A stretch of 64,000 bases of DNA, taken from positions 868,001 through 932,000 of the forward strand of contig NZ_CP178621.1 in the NCBI RefSeq assembly GCF_047302465.1. Direction: 5' to 3'. This DNA comes from JACMRP01 sp047302465. GTDB taxonomy: Bacteria > Bdellovibrionota > Bdellovibrionia > Bdellovibrionales > Bdellovibrionaceae. The first letter of the stretch is position 1. Every line of letters begins with the position of its first letter. The notes beneath the pieces were generated by a model that was not told where the DNA came from, made no database searches, and worked only from the letters and a program-made list of their open reading frames with translations. Below are positions 30,821 through 41,100 of the stretch, piece by piece. Made by a program: the position numbers and the translations under genes.

Positions 30821-31354
30821 ATGGAAAAAAAATGGTACATCGTTAATACTCAGACTGGTTGTGAAGCGACGGCAAAAACTGCCATCGAAGAGCGTATCCG
30901 TTCGCAAAAAATGGAAGAATTTTTCGGTCAGATCCTGATCCCTGCTGAAAACGTGGTGGAGCTGGTAAAAGGCCAAAAACAAACAAAATCTCGTAAATTC
31001 TTCCCAGGTTACATGTTCGTTCAAATGTTCTTAAATGACGAGACATGGCATCTTGTAAAACATTCATCAAAGGTGACAGGCTTCGTAGGCGGTGCTAAAA
31101 CTCGTCCTCCCGAAGTTCCAGAGGCCGAAGTTTTACGCGTAACTCAGCAAATGGCTGGCGTTGCAGAAAAACCTAAGCAAAAAGTTAAATTCTCTGTGGG
31201 CGAAAATGTGACTGTTGTTGACGGTCCATTCTCTAACTTCAGCGGAACTGTTGAAGAGATCAACGAGGACAAAGCGAAAGTGAAAGTTCTTGTGAGTATC
31301 TTCGGAAGACCAACTCCAGTTGAGTTGGACTTCATTCAGGTAGAAAAGCACTAG
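30821..31354 (+). CDS. nusG: Transcription termination/antitermination factor NusG
   Basis: A 177-residue factor that binds the RNA polymerase clamp. The NGN domain starts WYIVNTQTGCE and has FFPGYMFVQM; the KOW domain near the C-terminus has VDGPFSNFSGTVEEI. The start is ATG 30821: a GTG at 30815 in frame lies inside the AGGAAG ribosome binding site. A hairpin without U-run follows. Confidence 0.97.
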   Translation: MEKKWYIVNTQTGCEATAKTAIEERIRSQKMEEFFGQILIPAENVVELVKGQKQTKSRKFFPGYMFVQMFLNDETWHLVKHSSKVTGFVGGAKTRPPEVPEAEVLRVTQQMAGVAEKPKQKVKFSVGENVTVVDGPFSNFSGTVEEINEDKAKVKVLVSIFGRPTPVELDFIQVEKH

Positions 31355-31362
31355 TTTTTTAA

Positions 31363-31381
31363 CTCTCTAAATTTTAGAGAG
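31363..31381 (+). promoter_or_regulatory. Hairpin between nusG and rplK
   Basis: CTCTCTAA (31363-31370) pairs with TTAGAGAG (31374-31381). It lacks a T-run after it. It could be an inefficient terminator or a leader element for L11-L1 autoregulation; no further support. Confidence 0.4.
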
Positions 31382-31416
31382 AATTATTAATAACAACCCT
31401 ATTGCAGGAGTGGGTC

Positions 31417-31842
31417 GTGGCAAAAAAAGTTACAGGAATGATCAAGCTGCAGATACCGGCAGGGAAAGCTAATCCAGCTCCTCCCGTTGGACCGGCGCTC
31501 GGACAGCATGGGGTAAACATCATGGAATTCTGTAAGCAATTCAATGCTCGTACGCAAGCATTGGGTGATAGCATTATCCCTATCATCATTACAGTTTACC
31601 AAGACAGATCGTTTACCTTCATTACAAAAACACCTCCGGTGTCTTCTCTGATTAAGAAAGCATTGAAATTGGAATCAGGTTCCAAAATGCCTCAGAAAGA
31701 CAAAGTTGGAAAAATTAAAAACGATCAAGTTAAGCAAATCGCGACTACTAAGTTGCCAGATTTGAACTGCTTGAAAGTAGAGTCCGCTATGTCGCAAGTC
31801 ATTGGTACTGCGAAAAGCATGGGCATTGAGCTTGCGGACTAA
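31417..31842 (+). CDS. rplK: 50S ribosomal protein L11
   Basis: A 141-residue protein of the GTPase-associated centre. The N-terminal domain has the PAGKANPAPPVGPALGQHGVNIMEFC block, and the C-terminal rRNA-binding domain follows. Translation starts at GTG 31417 with AGGAG six bases upstream; an in-frame TTG at 31402 precedes the ribosome binding site and is not the start. Confidence 0.97.
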   Translation: MAKKVTGMIKLQIPAGKANPAPPVGPALGQHGVNIMEFCKQFNARTQALGDSIIPIIITVYQDRSFTFITKTPPVSSLIKKALKLESGSKMPQKDKVGKIKNDQVKQIATTKLPDLNCLKVESAMSQVIGTAKSMGIELAD

Positions 31843-31853
31843 GGTGGTGATGT

Positions 31854-32558
31854 ATGGCAAATAAAAGATTTAAAGCAGCTGCTAAAAAAGTTGATTCTAC
31901 AAAAAAATACTCAGTAGACGAAGCGTTCAAATTGGTTGTTGAAAATGCGACAGCAAAATTCGACGAAACAATTGATGTAGCTCTTCGTTTGGGTGTTGAT
32001 CCAAAACAATCTGACCAACAAGTACGTGGCGCTATCGCGCTTCCACATGGTCTTGGCAAAAACGTAAAAGTTGTTGTTTTCGCAAAAGGTCCTAAAGAGG
32101 CTGAAGCGAAAAACGCAGGTGCTGACTTTGTTGGCGCTGACGACCTCGTTGCTAAAATCCAAGGTGGTTGGTTGGACTTCGATAAATGTATCGCGACACC
32201 GGATATGATGGCGACTGTTTCTAAAGTTGCTAAGATCCTTGGACCTCGTGGTTTGATGCCAAATCCAAAAGTTGGCACCGTAACTATGGCGGTTGGTGAA
32301 GCTGTTACAGCTGAGAAGAAGGGTAAATTGGATTTCCGTGTTGATAAGGCGGGTATTGTTCACGCTGGTATCGGCAAGAAGTCTATGGGCGATGCTAAAC
32401 TTCGCGATAACTTCCTAACTTTGTTGGGCGCGATCGTAAAAGCAAAACCTGCTTCTTCAAAAGGTATCTACCTTCAAACTATTGCTTTGTCTTCTACTAT
32501 GGGACCAGGCTTGAAGTTGGATCCAAACCAAGCAACTGCTGTTGCGGTTAGTGTTTAA
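31854..32558 (+). CDS. rplA: 50S ribosomal protein L1
   Basis: A 234-residue protein of the L1 stalk, which also represses its own operon in many bacteria. Conserved GPRGLMPNPKVGTV is present in full, and the C-terminal TIALSSTMGPGLKLD is normal. It follows rplK by 11 nt. Confidence 0.97.
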   Translation: MANKRFKAAAKKVDSTKKYSVDEAFKLVVENATAKFDETIDVALRLGVDPKQSDQQVRGAIALPHGLGKNVKVVVFAKGPKEAEAKNAGADFVGADDLVAKIQGGWLDFDKCIATPDMMATVSKVAKILGPRGLMPNPKVGTVTMAVGEAVTAEKKGKLDFRVDKAGIVHAGIGKKSMGDAKLRDNFLTLLGAIVKAKPASSKGIYLQTIALSSTMGPGLKLDPNQATAVAVSV

Positions 32559-32580
32559 TTAAATAAAACTATTGCGATCA

Positions 32581-32700
32581 GAGACAGTAGGTCGTCCGGA
32601 GTGAAAACTTCGGACTTTAATTCCGCAAGGATCCTACCGAGATAAGGCAAAAGAGTTTACTTCTCAAAGTACCTCCCAAACCGACCTGACTCGCATAAAT
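32581..32700 (+). ncRNA. L10 leader RNA (autoregulatory)
   Basis: The 163 nt between rplA and rplJ form a structured leader. A 9-bp hairpin with a GAAA loop (32594-32602 with 32607-32615) sits within an outer GTAGG/CCTAC stem (32587-32591 with 32633-32637). This matches the position and architecture of the element bound by L10(L12)4 to repress rplJL translation. The exact boundaries are estimated. Confidence 0.7.
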
Positions 32701-32721
32701 CTAATGAAAGGAGGCCCTTAT

Positions 32722-33252
32722 ATGATGATCACTCGTGCTGATAAAGAACAAGAGATTAAGAATTTGACTGACAAACTTGCCAAGTCAAAAGGCGCCTTCG
32801 TCGTTGATTTCAAAGGTATGAAAGTGGAGCAGGTTACTTCTCTCCGTAAAAAACTTCATACTTCTGAATCTGAGATGAAGGTTGTCCGTAATACTCTTGC
32901 TAAAAGAGCGCTGAAAGATCACCCGGCCGTTGAGAAAGCTTTGACTACTTCCCTTAAAGGAACCAATGCAATTGTGTTCTCTTACGGTGAAGTGAATGCC
33001 ACTGCTAAAGTTTTGGCAGACTTCGCGAAAGACGTTGAAGTTTTGCAAATCAAAACTGGTGTGATGGATGGCGAAGGAATGGACGCTGCAAAGATTAACT
33101 TCTTGGCAACTCTTCCTGGCAAAGATCAGCTTCGTGCACAATTCCTTGCGACTCTTAATGCTCCTGCAGCTAAAATGGCTCGTTGCATTAACGAATACGT
33201 TAAGAAATTGGGTGGCGATAGTGCTGCTACTGCTGAAGCTCCACAAGCGTAG
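32722..33252 (+). CDS. rplJ: 50S ribosomal protein L10
   Basis: A 176-residue base of the L7/L12 stalk. An upstream in-frame ATG (32704) overlaps the AAAGGAGG ribosome binding site, so the start is ATG 32722 (or the next codon, 32725). Conserved RNA-binding part: AKSKGAFVVDFKGM and VVRNTLAKRAL; the C-terminal helix binds L7/L12 dimers. Confidence 0.95.
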   Translation: MMITRADKEQEIKNLTDKLAKSKGAFVVDFKGMKVEQVTSLRKKLHTSESEMKVVRNTLAKRALKDHPAVEKALTTSLKGTNAIVFSYGEVNATAKVLADFAKDVEVLQIKTGVMDGEGMDAAKINFLATLPGKDQLRAQFLATLNAPAAKMARCINEYVKKLGGDSAATAEAPQA

Positions 33253-33307
33253 TCTTGTAGAGTTGTATTTGTAATTTTAATTTAAAAAATTTTTTTCGGA
33301 GGATTTC

Positions 33308-33679
33308 ATGTCTTTAACTAATGATCAATTGATGGACGCATTGTCTGGTAAAACGGTTCTTGAACTAGCAGAACTTGTTAAAATGTTAGAAGAAAAATGG
33401 GGCGTTTCTGCTGCTGCTCCTGTAATGATGGCTGGTGGCGGCGGTGCTGCTGCAGCTGTAGAAGAAAAAACTGCTTTCGACGTTATCCTTGTTGACGCTG
33501 GTGCTAACAAAATCAACGTTATCAAAGAAGTTCGCGCATTGACAGGCCTTGGCTTGGCAGAAGCGAAAGCTTTGGTTGAGGCTGGCGGCAAAGCTGTTAA
33601 AGAAGGCGCTACTAAAGAAGACGCTGAGAAAATCAAGAAGGCTCTTGAAGCAGCCGGCGCGAAAGTTCAAGTTAAGTAA
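33308..33679 (+). CDS. rplL: 50S ribosomal protein L7/L12
   Basis: A 123-residue stalk protein. N-terminal dimerisation domain (residues 1-35), Ala/Gly-rich hinge (about 36-52), and C-terminal factor-binding domain with KINVIKEVRALTGLGLAEAK. The GGAGG site lies just upstream. A long terminator-like hairpin follows. Confidence 0.98.
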   Translation: MSLTNDQLMDALSGKTVLELAELVKMLEEKWGVSAAAPVMMAGGGGAAAAVEEKTAFDVILVDAGANKINVIKEVRALTGLGLAEAKALVEAGGKAVKEGATKEDAEKIKKALEAAGAKVQVK

Positions 33680-33694
33680 TAATTTTGTGAACTT

Positions 33695-33745
33695 ATGGCC
33701 TCTTTTTAAGCAGCAATGCAAAAAAGAGGCCATTTTACGTTTTTC
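33695..33745 (+). terminator. Terminator/attenuator between rplL and rpoB
   Basis: A 13-bp stem (33695-33707 with 33721-33733) is followed by T-rich sequence. In other bacteria an attenuator at this place adjusts the ratio of ribosomal protein to polymerase. A new promoter lies just downstream. Confidence 0.8.
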
Positions 33746-33758
33746 TTGAATTGTGACG

Positions 33759-33787
33759 TTGACCCCTAGACTAAGGGGTATTATATT
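33759..33787 (+). promoter_or_regulatory. rpoB promoter
   Basis: TTGACC (33759-33764), 17-nt spacer, TATATT (33782-33787): a near-consensus vegetative promoter. The spacer contains an ACCCCT/AGGGGT inverted repeat that might be an operator. It is followed by a ~120-nt leader with two more hairpins before rpoB. Confidence 0.7.
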
Positions 33788-33790
33788 TTT

Positions 33791-33831
33791 TCGGCTAAGC
33801 TTTACGCCGAACGGAACTGATTTTATCAGTT
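33791..33831 (+). promoter_or_regulatory. Two stacked hairpins in the rpoB leader
   Basis: TCGGC/GCCGA (33791-33810) and then AACTGAT/ATCAGTT (33815-33831) followed by TTTG. The second resembles a short terminator. Together they may form an attenuation leader of rpoBC. Confidence 0.45.
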
Positions 33832-33917
33832 TTGTATGAATTTCTAGTTCTGAATTTGTGCCGAAATACGAAAGCAATTTCAGCAACTAAGACGGTTTGA
33901 TCTTTAAGGGAGATTAG

Positions 33918-36900
33918 ATGGATAAAACTCCAATCACGGCCTCAAATCTGCGTATCAGAAAATCTTTCGCTCAAAATAAACAAGTTATCGACATTCCAAA
34001 TCTGATTGAATTGCAGAAGTCTTCTTACGAAGCATTCTTGCAAAAAGATACAGATCCGGATCGTCGTGGTGAAGCGGGTCTTAACGGTGTCTTCAAATCC
34101 GTATTCCCGATCAGCGACTTCAACAACACTGCAAGCCTAGAGTTCGTAAGTTACACTCTTGAGCCTGCAAAATACGATGTTGATGAATGCCGCCAGCGTG
34201 GAATGACTTTCGCAGCTCCAATCAAAGTTACTCTCCGTCTTATCGTTTTTGACGTTGATGAAGAAACGGAAGCGCGTAGCATCCGTGACGTGAAAGAGCA
34301 GGAAGTTTACCTCGGTGAAATTCCACTCATGACTGCAAACGGTTCTTTCATTATCAACGGTACTGAGCGTGTTGTCGTATCTCAGTTGCACCGTTCTCCG
34401 GGCGTATTCTTTGACCACGATGGTGGTAAGAATGCAGCTTCTGGTAAGCTCATCTACTCAGCTCGCGTAATTCCTTACCGCGGTTCTTGGTTGGATGCAG
34501 AGTTTGACCAAAAAGATTTGATCCACGTACGTATCGATCGTCGTCGTAAGTTCCCAGTAACTATTCTTTTGAAAGCTCTTGGTTTCAACACTGAGAAGCT
34601 TCTTGAGTACTTCTACGACCTCGATGAAGTTTACGTTAAGGGCGGCAAACTCTTCAGAAAACTCGACATCGAAAGAATGTCTGGTCAAAGAGCTATTGCT
34701 GACATCGTAGACCCTAAGACTGGCGAAGCTTTGGTAAAAGCTGGTCGTCGTATTACACGTGCGATTGTTAAGAAAATTAAAGACATCAACCTTACAGAGG
34801 TTGAAGTAAATCCAGAAGATCTTGATGGCAAAGTTTTGGCTAAGCCGTTGATTGATGAATCTACGGGTGAAATCATCGCTGATGCGAATGCTGAGTTGAG
34901 CGCAAGCTTGATCAAGAAATCCATCGCTTTGGGTATCGATCGTTTCTTCATGATCTTCTTCGACGGTTTGACAGTAGGTCCTTACCTCAGAAACACTTTG
35001 CTTGTTGATAAAGTAAACAACAAAGACGAATCTTTGATCGAGATCTACAAACGTCTTCGTCCTGGTGAGCCTCCAACATTGGAAGCTGCGACTGCTTTCT
35101 TCCACCGTTTGTTCTTTGATCCTGAGACATACGATCTATCTGAAGTAGGTCGTATCAAGATCAATCACAAGTTCGGTATTTCTATGGAAGAGTGCCCACC
35201 TGAGTTCAGAACTCTGACTCACAAAGATATTCTTTCTACTATTAAAACTCTTATCGACCTTAAAAACGGTCGCGGTGTGATTGATGATATCGATCACTTG
35301 GGTAACCGCCGTGTTCGTTCAGTAGGTGAGTTGTTGGAAAACCAATACCGTATCGGTCTCGTTCGTATGGAACGTGCGATTCGTGAGCGTATGTCTCTTC
35401 AAGACGTTGAGACTATGATGCCTCATGACCTCGTGAACGCTAAACCAGTGAACGCGGTTGTTAAGGAATTCTTCGGTTCTTCTCAATTGTCACAGTTCAT
35501 GGATCAAACGAATCCGTTGTCTGAGATCACGCACAAACGTCGTTTGTCTGCTCTTGGTCCCGGCGGTTTGACTCGTGACCGTGCCGGTTTCGAAGTACGT
35601 GACGTACATCCTACGCACTACGGTCGTATTTGCCCAATCGAAACTCCAGAGGGACCAAACATCGGTTTGATCTCTTCTTTGGCAACATACGCTCGTATCA
35701 ACAACTATGGTTTCATCGAGACTCCATACCGCAAAGTTGATGCTGGTAAGATCTCTTCTAGCATCAATTATTTGTCTGCTTTGGAAGAAGCTGGTCACTA
35801 CATCGCACCTGCGGCTCGTGACGAAGCTGGACACAAAGAAATCCAGACTCCTACCACAATCACTCGTCGTGATGGTGAGTACGAGATCGTAGATAAAGAA
35901 AAAGTAGCTTTGATGGACGTATCTCCTTCTCAGCTAGTTTCTATCGCGGCTTCTTTGATTCCGTTCCTTGAGCATGATGACGCCAATCGTGCGTTGATGG
36001 GATCGAACATGCAACGTCAAGCGGTGCCACTGCTCCGTTCTCGCGCTCCACTCGTTGGTACAGGCGTTGAGAGACTTGTTGCTCGTGACTCTGGAACATC
36101 AGTAGTTGCTTTGAATGATGGTATCGTTGAAGAAGTTGATGCTTCTCGTATCGTAGTTCGTCGTTTTGCAAAAGGCGGAGAACTCGGCGCGAACGTAGAC
36201 ATCTACAATTTGACTAAATATCAAAGAACAAACACGAACACATGCTTCAATCAAAAACCTATCGTTAAAGTAGGCGATCGCGTTTCTAAGAGTGATATCA
36301 TTGCGGACGGTCCAGCGACTGAACTCGGTGAATTGGCTCTTGGACAAAACATCCTAGTCGCGTTCACTCCTTGGATGGGTTACAACTTCGAGGATTCTAT
36401 CTTGATCTCTGAGCGTCTTTTGAAAGAAGACGTTTATACTTCAATCCATATCGAAGAGTTTGAGTGCGTTGCTCGTGATACTAAACTTGGTAAAGAAGAA
36501 ATCACACGCGATATCGCGAACGTGGGTGAAGAGGCTCTTAAAGACCTCGATAGCTCAGGTATCATCCGTATCGGTGCTGAAGTTCGCCCAGGTTACATCC
36601 TCGTTGGTAAAGTAACACCTAAGGGTGAAACTCAACTTTCTCCTGAAGAAAAGCTCTTGAGAGCAATCTTCGGTGAAAAAGCCGGCGATGTTCGTGATAC
36701 TTCTCTCCGTGCTCCATCTGGTGTTTACGGAACAGTGATCGATGCTCAAGTTTACTCTCGTGAAGGCGCAGACCGCGATGAGCGTTTGTCTTCAATCATC
36801 GAAGAGAAAAAACGCAAGCTTGAAAAAGACTTGGCAGTTGAGCAAAACGTTATCAAAAATAACGCGATCTCTAAACTTCGTGACATCTTGGTAGGTAAAA

Positions 36901-38132
36901 TCACTACTGGCGTTCTTTTGAACGAAGATGGTAGCCAAAAATTGTTGAACAAAGGTCAAAACCTTACTGAGGCAGACCTTGAGACAATTCCATTCGAACT
37001 TTTGAGCTATATCCCGCTTGAACAAGATCTTGAGTTCCAAGTGAACAAGATCATCGATGGCGCTCGTAACCAATTGGATGCTGTTAAGTTGGTATTCAAT
37101 GAGAAGATTGAACGTCTCCGTAAAGGTGACGAGCTTCCTCCAGGCGTTATCAAAATGGTTAAAGTTTACGTTGCGATTAAACGTAAGCTTCAAGTCGGTG
37201 ATAAGTTCGCCGGTCGCCACGGTAATAAGGGTGTTGTCTCTAAAGTATTGCCTTTGGAAGACATGCCATACTTGGCAGACGGTACTCCAGTAGACATGGT
37301 TTTGAATCCGCTGGGCGTTCCTTCGCGTATGAATATCGGTCAGATTTTGGAAGTTCACTTGGGTTGGGCTGCTCGTAACTTGGGTACTCAGCTTTCAGCG
37401 TACATCCAAAACTTCAAGTCTGAAGATGCTCGTAAAGCAATGAAGGACGTATTCAGTGACTCTGATATCTCTGCGAAAATTGATAAAGCAGATGATGATT
37501 CATTGAAGCAAATGCTCGTGAAAATGAAAGACGGCGTTCACGTTGGTACTCCGGTATTCGACGGTGCTCGCGAGAAAGACGTAAAAGGATTGTTGGCGAA
37601 AGCAAACCTTCCTGAGCGTGCTCAAGCGATCCTATTTGACGGTCGTTCTGGTGAGCCATTCACGAATCCTGTTACTGTGGGCATCATGTACATGCTTAAA
37701 CTTCACCACTTGGTTGAAGAAAAGATCCATGCTCGTTCAATTGGACCTTACTCACTCGTTTCTCAGCAACCTCTGGGCGGTAAAGCACAGTTCGGTGGTC
37801 AGCGTCTCGGGGAGATGGAGGTTTGGGCGATCGAAGCATACGGTGCCGCTTATTCATTGCAAGAGTTCCTCACTGTTAAGTCTGATGACGTGGCAGGAAG
37901 AACGCGCATGTATGAAAGCATCGTGAAAGGTGAAAACATCCTTGAGCCAGGCTTGCCTGAGTCATTCAACGTATTGGTGAAAGAGCTTCAATCTCTTGCT
38001 CTGAACGTTGAGTTGATGGAGTCCGACATCTTGAGAGATCAAGCTGAAGATTCTGAAGAGGGTGAAATTGAAGAGGTGATTGCAGCTCCAGCTATTCCGA
38101 CTCCGGAAGAGCCGGGCAGCAATCAACACTAG
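33918..38132 (+). CDS. rpoB: RNA polymerase beta subunit
   Basis: A 1404-residue catalytic subunit. Recognised blocks are: the rifampicin-pocket region FFGSSQLSQFMDQTNPLSEITHKRRLSALGPGG; PIETPEGPNIGLI; the catalytic-site region PWMGYNFEDSILIS; and the C-terminal clamp segment PYSLVSQQPLGGKAQFGGQR, where it meets beta'. An acidic tail (EDSEEGEIEEVI) ends the protein. The ATG follows a GGGAG site. rpoC starts 38 nt later. Confidence 0.99.
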   Translation: MDKTPITASNLRIRKSFAQNKQVIDIPNLIELQKSSYEAFLQKDTDPDRRGEAGLNGVFKSVFPISDFNNTASLEFVSYTLEPAKYDVDECRQRGMTFAAPIKVTLRLIVFDVDEETEARSIRDVKEQEVYLGEIPLMTANGSFIINGTERVVVSQLHRSPGVFFDHDGGKNAASGKLIYSARVIPYRGSWLDAEFDQKDLIHVRIDRRRKFPVTILLKALGFNTEKLLEYFYDLDEVYVKGGKLFRKLDIERMSGQRAIADIVDPKTGEALVKAGRRITRAIVKKIKDINLTEVEVNPEDLDGKVLAKPLIDESTGEIIADANAELSASLIKKSIALGIDRFFMIFFDGLTVGPYLRNTLLVDKVNNKDESLIEIYKRLRPGEPPTLEAATAFFHRLFFDPETYDLSEVGRIKINHKFGISMEECPPEFRTLTHKDILSTIKTLIDLKNGRGVIDDIDHLGNRRVRSVGELLENQYRIGLVRMERAIRERMSLQDVETMMPHDLVNAKPVNAVVKEFFGSSQLSQFMDQTNPLSEITHKRRLSALGPGGLTRDRAGFEVRDVHPTHYGRICPIETPEGPNIGLISSLATYARINNYGFIETPYRKVDAGKISSSINYLSALEEAGHYIAPAARDEAGHKEIQTPTTITRRDGEYEIVDKEKVALMDVSPSQLVSIAASLIPFLEHDDANRALMGSNMQRQAVPLLRSRAPLVGTGVERLVARDSGTSVVALNDGIVEEVDASRIVVRRFAKGGELGANVDIYNLTKYQRTNTNTCFNQKPIVKVGDRVSKSDIIADGPATELGELALGQNILVAFTPWMGYNFEDSILISERLLKEDVYTSIHIEEFECVARDTKLGKEEITRDIANVGEEALKDLDSSGIIRIGAEVRPGYILVGKVTPKGETQLSPEEKLLRAIFGEKAGDVRDTSLRAPSGVYGTVIDAQVYSREGADRDERLSSIIEEKKRKLEKDLAVEQNVIKNNAISKLRDILVGKITTGVLLNEDGSQKLLNKGQNLTEADLETIPFELLSYIPLEQDLEFQVNKIIDGARNQLDAVKLVFNEKIERLRKGDELPPGVIKMVKVYVAIKRKLQVGDKFAGRHGNKGVVSKVLPLEDMPYLADGTPVDMVLNPLGVPSRMNIGQILEVHLGWAARNLGTQLSAYIQNFKSEDARKAMKDVFSDSDISAKIDKADDDSLKQMLVKMKDGVHVGTPVFDGAREKDVKGLLAKANLPERAQAILFDGRSGEPFTNPVTVGIMYMLKLHHLVEEKIHARSIGPYSLVSQQPLGGKAQFGGQRLGEMEVWAIEAYGAAYSLQEFLTVKSDDVAGRTRMYESIVKGENILEPGLPESFNVLVKELQSLALNVELMESDILRDQAEDSEEGEIEEVIAAPAIPTPEEPGSNQH

Positions 38133-38170
38133 GTATTAATATTAACAACAAGAAAATGTAGGGGTGAGCC

Positions 38171-41100
38171 TTGAGAGACTTGTTGAACTTTTTTGACAAA
38201 CCAAAAGATCCACTTAGTTTTGACGCCGTCAGAGTATCTCTGGCGTCGCCTGAAATGATCCGTGACTGGTCATTTGGTGAAGTAAAAAAACCTGAGACAA
38301 TCAACTATCGTACTTTCAAACCTGAGCGTGATGGTTTGTTCTGTGCAAAAATCTTCGGTCCTATTAAGGATTACGAGTGCTTGTGCGGTAAGTACAAACG
38401 TATGAAATATCGCGGAGTGATCTGCGAGAAGTGCGGTGTTGAAGTTACACAAACTAAAGTTCGTCGTGAAAGACTTGGCCATATCGAGTTGGCAACACCT
38501 GTTGCTCACATCTGGTTCTTGCGTTCACTTCCTTCTCGTATCGGTAACTTGCTCAATCTTTCTTTGAAAGATGTTGAGAAAGTTCTCTATTGCGAAGCTT
38601 ACGTAGTTATCGACCCAATGGAAACCACTCTTGAAGAAGGCACTGTTCTTTCAGAAGAAGCTTATCAAGGCGCTCTGAATGAATTCGGTCCTACTTTCAA
38701 AGCGGGCATGGGCGGTGAAGCGGTTCGTGAACTTTTGAGAAAAATCGATCCTGAGTACTTATCTCGTAAACTCCGCATGGAGATCAAAGAGACTAAGTCT
38801 GAGGCTCAAATCAAAAAATTATCTAAACGTTTGAAAGTTGTAGAAGCTTTCAAAAATTCCATCAATAAAACTGAATGGATGATGTTGGAAGCCCTTCCGG
38901 TTCTTCCTCCTGATCTTCGTCCATTGGTTCCATTGGATGGTGGTCGTTTCGCGACTTCAGATCTAAATGATCTTTACCGTCGTGTTATCAACCGTAACAA
39001 CCGTTTGAAGCGTCTTCAGGAGCTAAATGCTCCAGACATCATCATCCGCAACGAAAAACGTATGTTGCAAGAAGCGGTTGATGCATTGTTGGATAACGGT
39101 CGTCGCGGTAAGACTTTCACAGGTCCAAATAAACGCCCTCTTCGCTCACTTTCTGACATGCTCAAAGGTAAGCAAGGTCGTTTCCGTCAAAATCTTCTTG
39201 GTAAGCGCGTAGACTACTCTGGTCGTTCTGTGATCGTAGTAGGTCCTACTTTGAAGCTTCACCAATGTGGTCTTCCAAAGGCCATGGCTCTCGAGTTGTT
39301 CAAACCATTCGTTTACAACAAACTCGAAGAAAAAGGTTTTGCGACTACAATCAAGCAAGCTAAGAAAATCGTAGACCAACAAGCGGTCGAGGTTTGGGAC
39401 ATTCTTTCTGACGTGGTTAAAGAACATCCAGTTCTTTTGAATCGCGCACCAACTCTTCACAGACTTGGTATCCAAGCTTTCGAACCGGTATTGCATGAAG
39501 GTAAAGCGATCCAATTGCATCCGCTCGTTTGTACGGCGTTCAATGCCGACTTCGACGGTGACCAAATGGCCGTTCACGTTCCGTTGTCAGTAGAAGCGCA
39601 AGTAGAAGCTCGCGTTTTGATGATGTCTACGAACAATATCCTTTCTCCTGCTTCTGGTAAGCCAATCATCAATCCATCTCAAGATATCGTCTTGGGTATG
39701 TACTGGTTGACTCGTATTCGCCCTGGCGCAAAAGGTACTGGCAAAGTATTCTCTAGCGTTTCTGAGGCTCAATACGCTTACGAGACAGGCCTTGTAGATC
39801 TTCAAGCTCTTTGTAAAGTACGTATCAACGGAAAGATCGAAGAGACTTCTGTAGGTCGTGCAATTCTTTCTGATGCTGTTCCTCGCGAAGTTCCTTTCAA
39901 CGAAGTGAACTTAGTGATGAACAAAAAACAAATCGCAGCTTTGATCGACAAAACATTCCGTGTTGCCGGTGCGAAAGCGACTTGTATTTTAGCTGATAAA
40001 ATCATGGAACTTGGCTTCAAATATTCTACCGCAGCGGGTATGTCGATCTGTATCGACGACATGGTGATCCCTGCAGCCAAAGCTACTTTGATTGCAGATG
40101 CTGAAGGTCAAGTGACCGAAATCCAGCAACAATACGATGAAGGTTTGATCACAGATGGTGAGCGCTACAATAAAGTAGTGGATATCTGGGCGCAGACTGC
40201 AGACCGTGTTGCTAAAGAAGGTATGAATGCGATCGAGAAACAAAAATTTGTTATCGATGGTAAAGAGACCGTAGGTCCTTCATTCAATCCGATCTTCATC
40301 ATGGCTGACTCCGGAGCCCGGGGTTCTGCGAATCAGATTCGTCAGCTGGGTGGTATGCGTGGTTTGATGGCGAAACCTTCTGGTGAGATCATCGAGACTC
40401 CGATCACAGCAAACTTCCGTGAAGGTTTGACAGTTATCCAGTACTTCATTTCTACACATGGTGCGCGTAAAGGTTTGGCCGATACCGCATTGAAAACAGC
40501 GAACTCTGGTTACTTGACTCGTCGTTTGGTTGACGTTGCTCAAGACGTTGTTGTGAGCGAAACAGATTGCGGAACTACTGATGGTTTGGAAGTAACTCCA
40601 CTTTATGAAGCGGGCGAAATCATCCAACCAATCGGTGAGCGTCTCTTGGGTCGTACAGCGTTGAAAGACGTTATGGATCCATACAACAATAGCGTTGTTG
40701 TAGCTGCGAACCAAGAGTTCACAGAAAGCGACGTTAAGAAGGTTGAAGCTCTCGGTATCGATAAAGTAACGATCCGTTCTGCTCTGACTTGCCAATCTAA
40801 CCGTGGCGTTTGTATCCGTTGCTACGGCCGTGATTTGGCTCGCGGTGCGACTGTGAATATGGGTGAAACTGTAGGTATCATCGCCGCTCAATCAATCGGT
40901 GAGCCTGGTACTCAGTTGACGATGAGAACGTTCCACTTGGGTGGTGCGGCTTCTCGTGCGGTTGAACAATCTGTTCACACGACTCGTTACGATGGAACTA
41001 TTAAGTTAACAAATGTTCACGCGGTTTCTAACCGTCAAGGCAAACTCACTGTTATGAATCGTAACGGTGAAGCTTTGGTGATCGATGAAGCAGGTCGTGA

